DNA of 64,000 bases from an uncultured Christensenellaceae bacterium (GCA_910587825.1 CAJUNJ010000009.1:1-64000); one strand, 5' to 3'; numbered from the stretch's first letter, positions 1-8,925 are shown. A program made the numbers and translations. The notes: a model not told the origin generated them from the sequence alone.

Positions 1-59
1 GGTATAGGGCGGATTCGGAAAACAGCCCTTACCCCTTAAATAAATTGAAATTTATCGTA

Positions 60-497
60 TCAAATAACTTTTCCATATCTCAATATGTAGTGAGAGGAAT
101 TTTCGTCCACAACGACAAAACCATTTCTTTCATAAAATTTCTTTGCAGGATTACTCTTAAAAGTATCCAAAAATATCGGTTTATTTAATTCATCTGCCTT
201 TTTAATAAAGCCTTGTAAGATTAAAGAGCCTAATCCGTTGTTACGATATTCGGGCAACAAGGTAAAAACATCTACTACAATTTTCGTATCTTCTTTATAG
301 TAAACATACCCAGCGGTTTGATTTTTGACTGCAATTTTAAGAAGATTAGGTTTTAATTGTTTCAAATGATTTTCCATAATAGCCATATCGCAAATCCCAA
401 AGAACTCTAATATATACTTTTCAAAAGCGTCCATTTGGCACTTTATATAACTGTCGTGGTCTGCGTCGGTATATGGAACTAATTCATAGATATTCAT
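60..497 (-). CDS. GNAT family N-acetyltransferase
   Basis: A 145-residue single-domain protein of the GCN5-related acetyltransferase fold, which transfers acetyl from acetyl-CoA to an amine; the substrate cannot be told. The acetyl-CoA loop is visible as RNNGLG at residues 85-90, followed by the usual helix, and the C-terminal FYERNGF segment is the typical motif B end. Length is normal for the family. The gene is AT-rich with A/T-ending codons, unlike the GC-richer genes that follow, which suggests recent acquisition (inference). It lies downstream of the vWA operon but is separated from it by a hairpin and a likely terminator, so it is probably transcribed alone. No clear ribosome site is seen. 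Confidence 0.85.
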   Translation of the reverse strand: MNIYELVPYTDADHDSYIKCQMDAFEKYILEFFGICDMAIMENHLKQLKPNLLKIAVKNQTAGYVYYKEDTKIVVDVFTLLPEYRNNGLGSLILQGFIKKADELNKPIFLDTFKSNPAKKFYERNGFVVVDENSSHYILRYGKVI

Positions 498-616
498 TAT
501 AGGTCGTTTATAATTCTCCGCTAAATTACTGTTTATCGTACAATCATTATATCACGAAAAATGAAAGAACGCAACCGATTGAATTTTGCGGGAAATATAA
601 AACATATCTATATCTC

Positions 617-638
617 ACTAGGCTACGAGTAGCCTAGT
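617..638. repeat. Perfect inverted repeat, 10-bp arms
   Basis: ACTAGGCTAC at 617-626 and its exact complement GTAGCCTAGT at 629-638 are separated by two bases. It sits in the 262-bp gap between the acetyltransferase start and the vWA gene end. No T-run follows on either strand, so it is not a standard terminator; a protein-binding palindrome or RNA hairpin is possible. The rest of the gap holds only the terminator at 648-685 and a small palindrome at 712-728. Confidence 0.6.
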
Positions 639-647
639 TCGTCCACG

Positions 648-685
648 AAAAAAAGTACAGAAAAGGCACAGCTTAACGCTATGCC
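648..685 (-). terminator. Intrinsic terminator of the vWA operon
   Basis: On the minus strand GGCATAGC and GCTGTGCC (plus positions 678-685 and 665-672) form an 8-bp stem with one G-U pair and a 5-nt loop. A T-rich tract follows (A-rich on the plus strand, 648-664). It lies about 75 bp past the vWA stop codon, the expected place for the end of that transcript. Confidence 0.65.
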
Positions 686-759
686 TAAATCTTTTTATTT
701 GCATTTTATTAAATTCCCTATGGGAATTACCGTAAACCGCAAACGTTTTTATTTGTGTT

Positions 760-2214
760 CTATTTATCTATTTCGGAATATTTTCCGACAAGAGATAAAA
801 ATTCGCGCTTGTACGGATCGGTTGCGGTGTAGTGGGCAAGGTCGGCAAGCCGTCCCGTTACGGCTTTAAGAGAAGCCGTTCCTTTATATTTTGAATTTCT
901 GAGAATAAGTCCGAATTCCGCCACGCACCCGACAAAGCGCATATCGTCGGAGGAGGGAGTGGAAATAGTTACTTGCGCTGCGGCGCTTGAATTTTTTTCT
1001 TCCGCGCCCGTGACGTCCTTAAACCTGATTTCCACGTCGGCAAGTTTGCCGTCCGCGCCGTCCGAAAGCTTAATTTCGTATAATGCGCTTACGCAAAGAT
1101 TGCTTCCGAGTTCGCCCGCGTCGGCTTTTTCGTTGTTGAAGTCGTCTTCCGAAATAAGCTTTGTGTCGTAACCTATAAGTCTGTACTGAGATACCGCATC
1201 TGTAAATTTAACGCTTGCTTTCGCATCCTTTGCAACCGTCTTCAAAGTTCCGTTAAGCTCCTCAACCAGAACCTTACGCGCTTCGGTAATATTGTCGAGA
1301 TATGCGTAATTGCCGTTGCCGCAGGTTGCAAGCGTGTTCATAATATCGTCGCGCATATTTCCCATACCCACACCGAGTACCGAAAGGTAAATTCCGCTTT
1401 GCGCCTTGTCCTGAATAAATTCTTTAAGTTCGTCAGTGTTGTTTATCCCCACGTTGAAATCGCCGTCGGTAATAATTACAACCCTGTTGTTGCCGCCCGT
1501 AATGAAATGTTTTTTTGCAACCTTATAAGCCTGTTCCAGTCCGCCGCTCCCGTAGGTGTAGCCGTATGCGTTGAGCTTGGAAATTGCATTTTTTATTTTT
1601 GACTTGCCCCTGCCGTCGCATTCTCCTCCGTCTAAAAGCACGTCTACGCCGCTTGCGTAGGTTACAATCGATACAAGGTCGCCCCCGCCGAGTTCGTCGA
1701 CAAGCATATTAAGTCCCTGTTTGGCAAGTCCCAGCCTGTCGTCGCCGGACATAGAACCCGATACGTCGATAAGGAAGACGTAGTTTGCGTTTTCGGCTTC
1801 AAGCGAGTATTCTACGGTCTTCATACCTACAAGCATAAGCCTGTTGTCTGAGTTCCAGGGACAGTCTGAAAGATAAGCGGATACGCTTACCGTCTGTCCG
1901 TCGGCGGGAGTCGGGTAATCGTAACCGAAATAATTAATCATTTCTTCTATGCGTACAGAATCGTACGCCGGCTTATACCCGTTTTCTATTTCATAGCGGA
2001 CGTGCGAAAAACCCGCCGTGTTTCTGTCCAAAGAAAAGTAGGACGTGTCGTTTTCCGTAACGGAAGAAAAGTCCTGTTCTATCACGCTGTCGTAACCGAA
2101 ATTTCCGTCGGGATCAAGTGCGTCGGGCTCCGATACGCCGCCATTAAATCCGCCGCCGTAACTTCCGCAAGCCGTAAGACAAGCGCAGGACAACGCAAGA
2201 GCCGTAATACCCAT
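760..2214 (-). CDS. von Willebrand factor A domain lipoprotein (YfbK-like)
   Basis: A 484-residue secreted protein. The start has a signal-peptide core with lipobox LTAC (Cys16), then a YfbK-type N-terminal region (VRIEEMINYF near residues 87-96) and a vWA domain whose metal site begins DVSGS at 150-154. vWA domains bind proteins through a metal ion; the partner is unknown. The annotated ATG has no ribosome site. A good one (AGAGGTG) precedes an ATG at 2226-2228, but that frame reads only MKKF and stops at a TAA overlapping the ATG at 2214 (TAATG). One more A in the A6 tract would give MKKILMGITALAL, a normal lipoprotein signal. So this is a frameshift, a sequence error, or termination-reinitiation. 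Last gene of a sigma/anti-sigma operon. Confidence 0.85.
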   Translation of the reverse strand: MGITALALSCACLTACGSYGGGFNGGVSEPDALDPDGNFGYDSVIEQDFSSVTENDTSYFSLDRNTAGFSHVRYEIENGYKPAYDSVRIEEMINYFGYDYPTPADGQTVSVSAYLSDCPWNSDNRLMLVGMKTVEYSLEAENANYVFLIDVSGSMSGDDRLGLAKQGLNMLVDELGGGDLVSIVTYASGVDVLLDGGECDGRGKSKIKNAISKLNAYGYTYGSGGLEQAYKVAKKHFITGGNNRVVIITDGDFNVGINNTDELKEFIQDKAQSGIYLSVLGVGMGNMRDDIMNTLATCGNGNYAYLDNITEARKVLVEELNGTLKTVAKDAKASVKFTDAVSQYRLIGYDTKLISEDDFNNEKADAGELGSNLCVSALYEIKLSDGADGKLADVEIRFKDVTGAEEKNSSAAAQVTISTPSSDDMRFVGCVAEFGLILRNSKYKGTASLKAVTGRLADLAHYTATDPYKREFLSLVGKYSEIDK

Positions 2215-2290
2215 TAAAATTTTTTCATAATTTTCACCTCTTTAAGCGTTTTGTATAATTAAAACGAAAGGCGGCGCGCGTTTGTCCCGC

Positions 2291-2941
2291 TTATTTTACA
2301 ATTAATTGCAAATATTTTTTATACGCGTCTTCGTCGGACGAGGTTACGTTGAAGTAATACTTTACCCCGCCGTAACTTAAATACAGTTTGTTTACGGGCT
2401 CGCCGTTGACGGCTACGCCGCGGGTCAGATAATACTGCGTATTTTTATATTCGGCTTTCGTCCCCGAATAGTATTCTTCAAGGGGAGAGTACACGCCGTC
2501 GGCAAATTCTATATATATGGAAGTTTCGTGCCGCGTAAGACCGTTTATACTGCTTACGTCGGCTGTGACGAACGCAAGGCTATCGCCGTCGTACGCCGAA
2601 GAACAGTAATTTATTTTTGCGTTGTCTGCGCGCGCAAAGTCTTCGATAATTTTAAGCGAACCGTTTAAATCGGTCAGATATGCGGCGTTTTCGGCTTTGA
2701 AACTAAGCCGTTCGTCGCCGTAAACCCTCATGCCGCGGGAGGGGTTAAGGTTAAGCGCAATGACGACGGCGGCGGTACATACAATCAAAACGCTTGCCGC
2801 AGCCGATATAAGCCCGATGAATCTGCCGTGCCCGACAGATTTCGCCTTAACGCATTTCTTTGCGTCGGCGGTAATATCTGCGGGCAGGTTTGCGCCCTTG
2901 AAATATTCTTCGAATTCTTTTTCGAGTCTTTGGTCTTTCAT
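2291..2941 (-). CDS. Putative anti-sigma factor, single-pass membrane protein
   Basis: A 216-residue protein with a short charged N-terminal cytoplasmic part (about 38 residues), one hydrophobic segment at roughly residues 40-63, and an extracytoplasmic domain of about 150 residues with no domain I recognise. The layout (cytoplasmic helix, one membrane pass, outer sensor) and the position 24 bp after an ECF sigma gene are what known anti-sigma factors show, so the role is inferred from context. No zinc-binding HxxxCxxC motif is present in the N-terminal part. The following gene is the vWA lipoprotein, which could act with the outer domain. A plain membrane protein of unknown function remains possible. 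Confidence 0.6.
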   Translation of the reverse strand: MKDQRLEKEFEEYFKGANLPADITADAKKCVKAKSVGHGRFIGLISAAASVLIVCTAAVVIALNLNPSRGMRVYGDERLSFKAENAAYLTDLNGSLKIIEDFARADNAKINYCSSAYDGDSLAFVTADVSSINGLTRHETSIYIEFADGVYSPLEEYYSGTKAEYKNTQYYLTRGVAVNGEPVNKLYLSYGGVKYYFNVTSSDEDAYKKYLQLIVK

Positions 2942-2965
2942 CTTACACCTGTTAAACGATTTATC

Positions 2966-3511
2966 TTATTCGTTTGTCCCGCCGTCAAGCAGAATTTTAA
3001 GATTGCGTTCTGCTCTTTCTACAGTACGTTGAATTGAAGATTTTCCGCATTTTTGTAAAGAGGCTATTTCCCTTACCGTCATATCGAGATAGTATTTTAA
3101 GTAAATTACCCGTCGTTCGTCCGGTTGAAGTTTTGAAAGCGCGCTTTCAATCAAAACGGCGTTTTCCCGCAGTTCGGGCGAATAGTCGGAAGAAGACAGA
3201 CTGTAAATTTCTTCTATGTTTACTTCCGCCTTCGACTTTTTGCTTCGGACGAAATCCAGCGCGGTGTTGCGTACGATTTTCATAAGCCAGCCGTACGGGT
3301 TGCTTCCGTCCGAATAGCGGTAAGCAAAGCGGGCAATTTTTATAAAGCTGTCGTGAAGCACGTCCTCGGCGTTCTCACGCCCCGCTATGCCCGCGGCGAC
3401 CGCAAGCATACGCCCGCCCGCAAGCGCGTAAATGCCGTCAAGGCAGTCCGCGTGACCGCGGGCTACCGCAACTATCAGTCTGTCAAGTTTTTCTGCGTCG
3501 CCGTTAACCAT
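2966..3511 (-). CDS. ECF-type RNA polymerase sigma factor
   Basis: A 181-residue group 4 sigma factor. Region 2 spans about residues 25-95, with the core-binding and -10 recognising stretch around AEDVLHDSFIKIARFAYRY and GWLMKIVRNTALDFVR. Region 4 is the C-terminal helix-turn-helix around DMTVREIASLQKCGKSSIQR. No region 3 is present, as expected. It would direct RNA polymerase to a small regulon, probably including its own operon. The start ATG is preceded by AAAAAAGGT. It is the first gene of a three-gene unit with a membrane anti-sigma candidate and a vWA lipoprotein, and is divergent from dapF. Confidence 0.88.
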   Translation of the reverse strand: MVNGDAEKLDRLIVAVARGHADCLDGIYALAGGRMLAVAAGIAGRENAEDVLHDSFIKIARFAYRYSDGSNPYGWLMKIVRNTALDFVRSKKSKAEVNIEEIYSLSSSDYSPELRENAVLIESALSKLQPDERRVIYLKYYLDMTVREIASLQKCGKSSIQRTVERAERNLKILLDGGTNE

Positions 3512-3558
3512 ACCTTTTTTATTTTGTAATATAACTTTTTATTTGTCAACGGAAATAA

Positions 3559-3587
3559 TTGCAAAGGTTAAAAAAAACGCTTATAAT
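3559..3587 (+). promoter_or_regulatory. Sigma-A type promoter of dapF
   Basis: TTGCAA at 3559-3564 and TATAAT at 3582-3587 with exactly 17 bp between them, 27 bp ahead of the dapF ATG. The same -35/-10 pair and spacing occur before pyrG and before the PucR-type regulator. Confidence 0.8.
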
Positions 3588-3614
3588 AAAGAAAAAGATA
3601 AAACGGAAGGCAAT

Positions 3615-4448
3615 ATGAAATTTTATAAAATGCACGGCATTGGCAACGACTATATCTATTTTGACTGTATGCGCGGCGAAATAGCCGAACCGGAAAAACT
3701 TGCAATAAAACTTTCGGACAGACATTTCGGGATAGGGGGCGACGGAATAATTCTTCTGTGCGCTTCCGACAAAGCCGATTGCAGAATGCGTATGTTCAAC
3801 GCCGACGGGTCGGAAGGCAAAATGTGCGGAAACGGTATCCGTTGCGTGGGGAAGCTTGCGCACGATCTGGGTTACGTTAAAGGCGGTAATTGTACGGTTG
3901 AAACCCTTTCGGGCATTAAAAAGCTTGAATTTTTTACGGGTGAAGACGGCAAAGTCGAGAGCGTAAGGGTGGATATGGGCGCGCCCATACTTGACGGAAA
4001 GTCGGTACCCTCTACGATAGACGGCGAAAAGGTCGTCGGCTATCCGCTTGAAGTGGGCGGTAAAACTTACGGCGTGACGTTGGTGTCTATGGGCAATCCG
4101 CACTGCGTGGTGTTCGCCGACCCCGATACAACAGACGTGGAAGGCTTGGGCAGACAGTTCGAAAATCATCCCGCTTTTCCCGACAGAATAAATACCGAGT
4201 TTGTAAAGGTTACAGCCCGCAATAAACTTAAAATGCGCGTATGGGAGCGGGGAAGCGGAGAAACGTTTGCCTGCGGAACGGGCGCGTGCGCCTCTGCTGT
4301 GGCGGCTGTTTTAAACGGTTTTGCGGATATGGACGTGCCCGTTACCGTGTCGCTTCTCGGCGGGGAGCTGCAAATAGAATATACCGGTCGGACGGTATAT
4401 ATGACCGGACGCGCAACGCTGGTGTTTACGGGCGATATTGCGCTTTAA
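3615..4448 (+). CDS. dapF: Diaminopimelate epimerase
   Basis: Converts LL-diaminopimelate to meso-diaminopimelate for lysine and peptidoglycan synthesis, in the cytoplasm. The 277-residue length is normal. Both catalytic cysteines are visible: Cys71 in MCGNGIRC and Cys220 in ACGTGA. The N-terminus KMHGIGNDY is the family's standard opening. The start ATG is chosen because it carries a GGAAGG ribosome site and matches family N-termini; a longer frame from a TTG at 3543 would overlap the promoter. A dedicated promoter lies just upstream. With dapL two genes downstream this fits the diaminopimelate aminotransferase route to lysine, in which DapL supplies the LL-isomer that DapF uses. Confidence 0.96.
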   Translation: MKFYKMHGIGNDYIYFDCMRGEIAEPEKLAIKLSDRHFGIGGDGIILLCASDKADCRMRMFNADGSEGKMCGNGIRCVGKLAHDLGYVKGGNCTVETLSGIKKLEFFTGEDGKVESVRVDMGAPILDGKSVPSTIDGEKVVGYPLEVGGKTYGVTLVSMGNPHCVVFADPDTTDVEGLGRQFENHPAFPDRINTEFVKVTARNKLKMRVWERGSGETFACGTGACASAVAAVLNGFADMDVPVTVSLLGGELQIEYTGRTVYMTGRATLVFTGDIAL

Positions 4449-4488
4449 ATTTATTTTTACTTTAATAAAATTTAAGGCGGCGCAAGCC

Positions 4489-4517
4489 TTGCAATAGTTG
4501 GTGGTTTGTGTTATAAT
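4489..4517 (+). promoter_or_regulatory. Sigma-A type promoter of pyrG-dapL
   Basis: TTGCAA at 4489-4494 and TATAAT at 4512-4517, 17-bp spacer, 30 bp ahead of the pyrG ATG. No attenuator or riboswitch-like structure fits in the short leader. Confidence 0.82.
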
Positions 4518-4547
4518 TACAAAGATTTTTAAACAATGGAGATATTT

Positions 4548-6155
4548 ATGACAAAATACATTTTCGTAACGGGCGGCGTGGTGTCCGGATTGGGTAAAGG
4601 CATAACGGCGGCTTCGCTTGGCAGGCTTTTGAAGTGCAGGGGGTATAAAGTGGCTTCCCAGAAGCTTGACCCCTATATCAATATAGACCCCGGCACGATG
4701 AGCCCCTTCCAGCACGGCGAAGTGTTCGTCACCGACGACGGTGCGGAAACCGACCTTGACCTGGGTCATTACGAAAGGTTCATTGACGAAAATTTAAACA
4801 AATACTCCAACCTTACTACGGGTAAGGTATATTGGAACGTTTTAAACAAGGAGCGCAACGGCGAATATCTCGGACAGACCGTGCAGGTTATTCCGCACGT
4901 TACCAACGAAATCAAAACGTTTATATACAACGTCGGCAAAACTTCTAACGCGGACGTCGTAATTACAGAAATCGGCGGAACGATAGGCGACATAGAAAGC
5001 CAGCCGTTTATCGAAGCGATAAGGCAGGTCGCCCGCGAAGTCGGCAGGGAAAACTGCTGTTTTATCCACGTAACTCTCGTGCCGTATATTTCGGGTTCCG
5101 AAGAATTCAAATCCAAGCCCACCCAGCACTCCGTAAAGGAATTGCAGGGAATGGGCATTACGCCCGACATAATAATGGCGCGCGTCGACGAAAGTATGCC
5201 AAAGGACGTTAGGGCGAAAATCGCAATGTTCTGCAACGTTGAGCCCGAATGCTGTATCGAAAATTTGACGCTCCCCGTATTATATCAATGCCCCATTATG
5301 CTTGAAGAAAGCAACTTTTCGGAGATAGTCTGCAAGCGCCTCAATCTCGATCCGAGGGTTATAGACCTTACCGAATGGAATAAAATGCTTGAAAGAATAG
5401 CCGCGCGCGACAAGACGGTCAAAATTGCGCTTTGCGGAAAGTACGTACAGCTTCACGACGCATATCTTTCGGTTGCCGAATCGCTTGCTCACGCAGGTTA
5501 CGAAAACGGCGCGAAAGTCGAAATTAAGTGGGTCGACACCGAAGCGCTGACGGATGAAAATATACAAAGCGAACTCGGCGGAATAGACGGTATAATAGTT
5601 CCCGGCGGGTTCGGCAACAGGGGAATAGAAGGTATGCTTCTATGCGCCAGATACGCGCGCGAGAACAACGTGCCTTACTTCGGCATATGTCTGGGTATGC
5701 AGACGGCGGTAATAGAGTATGCGAGAAACGTGTTAGGTTATGCCGACGCAAACTCTTCCGAATTCGACCCCCAGTCCAAACACTGCGTTATAGATTTAAT
5801 GCCCGACCAGCACGGCGTAAAGATGGGCGGAACTATGAGATTGGGCGCATATCCCTGCACGGTCATAGGCGAAATTATGAAGAGGGCTTACGGTGAAGAA
5901 AGCGTGTCTGAACGTCACCGCCACAGATACGAGTTCAACAACGAATTCCGCAAACAGATAGAAAAGGCGGGTATGAAGATTGCGGGTACGTCGCCCGACG
6001 GACTGCTTGTCGAAGCGGTTGAAATTCCCGCAAACGATTTCTTTATCGGCGTTCAGTTCCACCCCGAATTCAAATCCCGTCCGCAGTCTGCTCACCCCGT
6101 CTTCCGTGAGTTTATCAAAAGTGCAGTTGCATATTCAAGGAAAATATCAAAATGA
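4548..6155 (+). CDS. pyrG: CTP synthase
   Basis: Makes CTP from UTP, ATP and glutamine, the last step of pyrimidine nucleotide synthesis. The 535-residue protein has the N-terminal synthetase domain with P-loop GGVVSGLGKGITAASLG and a C-terminal class I glutaminase domain with the nucleophile in FGICLGMQ and the His/Glu pair in GVQFHPEF. The ATG at 4548 is preferred over one at 4536 because TGGAGA lies 8 bp ahead of it and the protein then begins MTKYIFVTGG as in the family. The stop overlaps the dapL start as ATGA, so the two are translationally coupled. Confidence 0.97.
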   Translation: MTKYIFVTGGVVSGLGKGITAASLGRLLKCRGYKVASQKLDPYINIDPGTMSPFQHGEVFVTDDGAETDLDLGHYERFIDENLNKYSNLTTGKVYWNVLNKERNGEYLGQTVQVIPHVTNEIKTFIYNVGKTSNADVVITEIGGTIGDIESQPFIEAIRQVAREVGRENCCFIHVTLVPYISGSEEFKSKPTQHSVKELQGMGITPDIIMARVDESMPKDVRAKIAMFCNVEPECCIENLTLPVLYQCPIMLEESNFSEIVCKRLNLDPRVIDLTEWNKMLERIAARDKTVKIALCGKYVQLHDAYLSVAESLAHAGYENGAKVEIKWVDTEALTDENIQSELGGIDGIIVPGGFGNRGIEGMLLCARYARENNVPYFGICLGMQTAVIEYARNVLGYADANSSEFDPQSKHCVIDLMPDQHGVKMGGTMRLGAYPCTVIGEIMKRAYGEESVSERHRHRYEFNNEFRKQIEKAGMKIAGTSPDGLLVEAVEIPANDFFIGVQFHPEFKSRPQSAHPVFREFIKSAVAYSRKISK

Positions 6156-7336
6156 AACTAAATACGAATTTCAACAATATAAAGGAAAGCTATCTCTTTG
6201 CGGAAGTCGGAAACAGGGCTTCGGCTTACTCAAAGTCGAATCCCGATAAAAACGTGCTTAAACTCGGCATAGGCGACGTAACCCTGCCCCTTGCGCCGGC
6301 GGTTGTGGAAGCGCTTCATTCTGCGGTCGACGATATGGCGAAGCAGGAGACTTTCAAAGGTTACGGCCCCTACGAAGGCTACGACTTTTTGCGGGAAAGT
6401 ATACGCGGTTACTACAAGTCTTTCGGCGTCAATCTTTCTTTGAAAGAAATTTTCGTGTCGGACGGGGCAAAGTCCGACCTCGGAAATATTTTAGACATAT
6501 TTTCGAAGGATAACGCCGTTCTCGTTCCCGACCCCGTGTACCCCGTTTACGTAGATACAAACTTAATGGCGGGAAGAAATGTTATTTACGCCTGCGCAAA
6601 CGAGGGTAACGGCTTTCTGCCTATGCCCGAAAAGGGGGTTAAGGCAGACGTAATTTACATATGCTCGCCCAACAACCCGACGGGCGCGGCTTATACAAAG
6701 GCTCAGCTTAAAGAATGGGTCGATTACGCAAATTCAAACGGAGCGGTCATCCTGTACGACGCCGCTTACGAATGTTTTATAACCGAAGAGGGGCTTGCCC
6801 GTTCCATATTTCAGATAGACGGCGCAAAGACTTGCGCGATAGAGTTTTGTTCGTTCTCCAAGACGGCGGGCTTTACGGGTACGCGCTGCGGATATACCGT
6901 CGTTCCCGAAGAACTCAAAGCCGACGGGCTTAACGCAAACAAGATGTGGTTAAGGCGTCAGGCTACCAAATTCAACGGCGTGCCGTATATCGTACAGAAG
7001 GGAGCGGCGGCTGTGTTTACGGAACGCGGACAGCGTGAAATTCAGCAAAATTTGGCTTATTACAGACAGAACGCAAAGCTTATAGCGGACTGTATGCAGA
7101 GGCTTGGCATATGGTATACGGGCGGCAAAAATTCGCCGTATATCTGGCTTAAATGTCCCGACGGGTTGGGTAGCTGGCAGTTTTTCGACCTGCTTTTAAA
7201 CGGAGCGCAGGTTGTGGGAACGCCCGGCGCGGGCTTCGGTGTAAACGGAGAAGGATTTTTCCGGCTTACCGCGTTCGGTAGCAGGGAAGTAACGCAACAA
7301 GCGGTGGAAAGGATAGAAAATCTGTTAAGGAAATAA
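6152..7336 (+). CDS. dapL: LL-diaminopimelate aminotransferase
   Basis: A PLP-dependent class I/II aminotransferase of 394 residues that converts tetrahydrodipicolinate directly to LL-diaminopimelate, bypassing the succinylated or acetylated intermediates. Family features seen: LGIGDVTLPL near the N-terminus, GYGPYEGYDFLRE, the CSPNNPTGA substrate/cofactor motif, and the PLP lysine Lys237 in SFSKTAGFTGTR. It overlaps pyrG by four bases (ATGA). With dapF nearby the lysine/meso-DAP branch is complete from tetrahydrodipicolinate. A generic aspartate-type aminotransferase is unlikely given these motifs. Confidence 0.93.
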   Translation: MKLNTNFNNIKESYLFAEVGNRASAYSKSNPDKNVLKLGIGDVTLPLAPAVVEALHSAVDDMAKQETFKGYGPYEGYDFLRESIRGYYKSFGVNLSLKEIFVSDGAKSDLGNILDIFSKDNAVLVPDPVYPVYVDTNLMAGRNVIYACANEGNGFLPMPEKGVKADVIYICSPNNPTGAAYTKAQLKEWVDYANSNGAVILYDAAYECFITEEGLARSIFQIDGAKTCAIEFCSFSKTAGFTGTRCGYTVVPEELKADGLNANKMWLRRQATKFNGVPYIVQKGAAAVFTERGQREIQQNLAYYRQNAKLIADCMQRLGIWYTGGKNSPYIWLKCPDGLGSWQFFDLLLNGAQVVGTPGAGFGVNGEGFFRLTAFGSREVTQQAVERIENLLRK

Positions 7337-7376
7337 AATACGCGGTTTTGCGTTTTTCGGGTAACGGAGAAATATT

Positions 7377-8879
7377 ATGGAAGTATTATACGAAAGGGGC
7401 GCAGGCGTTCTTTGCCATATATCGTCGCTTCCCAATAAGTACGGAATAGGTTCTTTGGGTAAAGAAGCATACGAGTTCGCCGATATGCTTAAAAGGGCAA
7501 AAGTAAAATACTGGCAGATTTTGCCGCCCGTACAGACGGGGTTCGGCGACAGTCCTTACCAGTCGGTTTACTGCAATTCAGGCAACCCCTATTTTATCGA
7601 TCTCGAAGGGTTGAGAGAAGAAGGGCTTTTGGACGACGAAGAGCTTCAATCTGCGGAAATGCCGCAGGGCGCCGTCGACTATGAAAAACTTTACAATACG
7701 CGTTTTAACGTGCTGCGCGTGGCGTACGCCCGTTTCAACGTTAAAAACAAGGAATTTACTGCGTTTGTCGACGGAGGCGAATTTGACGACTACTCGCTGT
7801 TTATGTCGCTTAAAACGCGTTACGGCGGAAGCTTTGACACTTTCCCCGACTCATATAAATTCAGGGAAAAGCTTGCAATGCTCGAATTCAGACGTTCCGT
7901 ACAGAAGAGCGATTATCTCTTCTGGCAGTTCGTACAGTTTATGTTTGCAAAACAGTGGAAGAAACTTAAAGACTACGTCAATTCGCTCGGAATAAAGATA
8001 ATAGGCGATATTCCGCTTTACGTCGCTTACGATTCCGCGGACGTATGGGGGCATCCCGAACTTTTCAAGCTTGACGAAAATCTCAAACCGACTGCGGTTG
8101 CGGGCGTTCCGCCCGATTACTTTTCGGAAAAAGGTCAGCTTTGGGGTAACCCGCTGTACGACTGGGACGCAATGTCGGCAAGCAATTACGAGTGGTGGAT
8201 ACGCCGTATAGAAGCGGCGGGAAGGCAGTTCGATATTATCAGAATTGACCACTTCCGCGGGCTTGACAGGTATTACGCCATACCCGCAGGCAACCAAACC
8301 GCCGAAGAGGGCGAGTGGCTCCCCGGACCGGGTATGCGCCTATTCAACGAAATTAAGCGCAGGCTCGGCGACGTGGAAATGATTGCCGAAGATTTGGGCG
8401 AGATGGACGCGGGCGTTCTGCGCCTGCGCGAGAGGACGGGCTTCCCCGGTATGAAGATTTTGCAGTTCGCCTTCGACGGAAATGACGACAATCCGTATCT
8501 TCCGCGAAATATAGAGGAAAATTCGGTAGTATACACGGGTACGCACGATAACGACACCACGCTCGGTCTGCTTAAAGAAATGTCGGAAGCCGAATTTGCG
8601 TCGTTTAAAAAACTTCTCCGCGCCGAGCTTCACGGCAAGGGTATAGAACTTCCATTTGCTTCCCGAGAAGAAGCATCGCTTGCGTTAATGATATGCGCGC
8701 TTTCGACAGACGCTCGTATAGCCGTCATTCCCGTACAGGACTTAATGACGCTTGACGGCGCTTCGCGTATGAATGTGCCGTCGGTTCCGCAGGGTAACTG
8801 GCAGTACAGAATGTCGGCTTTCCCTTCACGCAGGGACTGGGCAGTTTTAAGAAAATCGATTGAAAAATTCAACAGATAA
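7377..8879 (+). CDS. malQ: 4-alpha-glucanotransferase (amylomaltase, GH77)
   Basis: A 500-residue cytoplasmic enzyme that moves alpha-1,4-glucan segments between maltodextrins and glycogen. Motifs visible: the N-terminal GAGVLCHISSLPNKYGIG, the nucleophile region IIRIDHFRGLDRYY, the acid/base in IAEDLG, and GTHDNDTT with the third catalytic aspartate. Length is normal for the short bacterial type. A ribosome site (ACGGAG) lies before the ATG. It is 40 bp after dapL and may be read from the same transcript; the short GC stem with T's between them is too weak to call. It ends at a strong bidirectional terminator shared with spoIIE. Confidence 0.95.
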   Translation: MEVLYERGAGVLCHISSLPNKYGIGSLGKEAYEFADMLKRAKVKYWQILPPVQTGFGDSPYQSVYCNSGNPYFIDLEGLREEGLLDDEELQSAEMPQGAVDYEKLYNTRFNVLRVAYARFNVKNKEFTAFVDGGEFDDYSLFMSLKTRYGGSFDTFPDSYKFREKLAMLEFRRSVQKSDYLFWQFVQFMFAKQWKKLKDYVNSLGIKIIGDIPLYVAYDSADVWGHPELFKLDENLKPTAVAGVPPDYFSEKGQLWGNPLYDWDAMSASNYEWWIRRIEAAGRQFDIIRIDHFRGLDRYYAIPAGNQTAEEGEWLPGPGMRLFNEIKRRLGDVEMIAEDLGEMDAGVLRLRERTGFPGMKILQFAFDGNDDNPYLPRNIEENSVVYTGTHDNDTTLGLLKEMSEAEFASFKKLLRAELHGKGIELPFASREEASLALMICALSTDARIAVIPVQDLMTLDGASRMNVPSVPQGNWQYRMSAFPSRRDWAVLRKSIEKFNR

Positions 8880-8925
8880 TTAATATCCGCAGGTGTTGCT
8901 TATATTTGCTGTTATTATAGCGTTG

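Noticed and set aside
3521..3549. Minus-strand promoter TTGACA-17-CAAAAT for the ECF sigma gene
   Set aside because: The -10 is poor and a start from it would cut off the ribosome site of the gene.
3543..3614. TTG start giving dapF 24 extra residues
   Set aside because: It would begin before the mapped-looking promoter and lacks a ribosome site; GGAAGG precedes the ATG at 3615.
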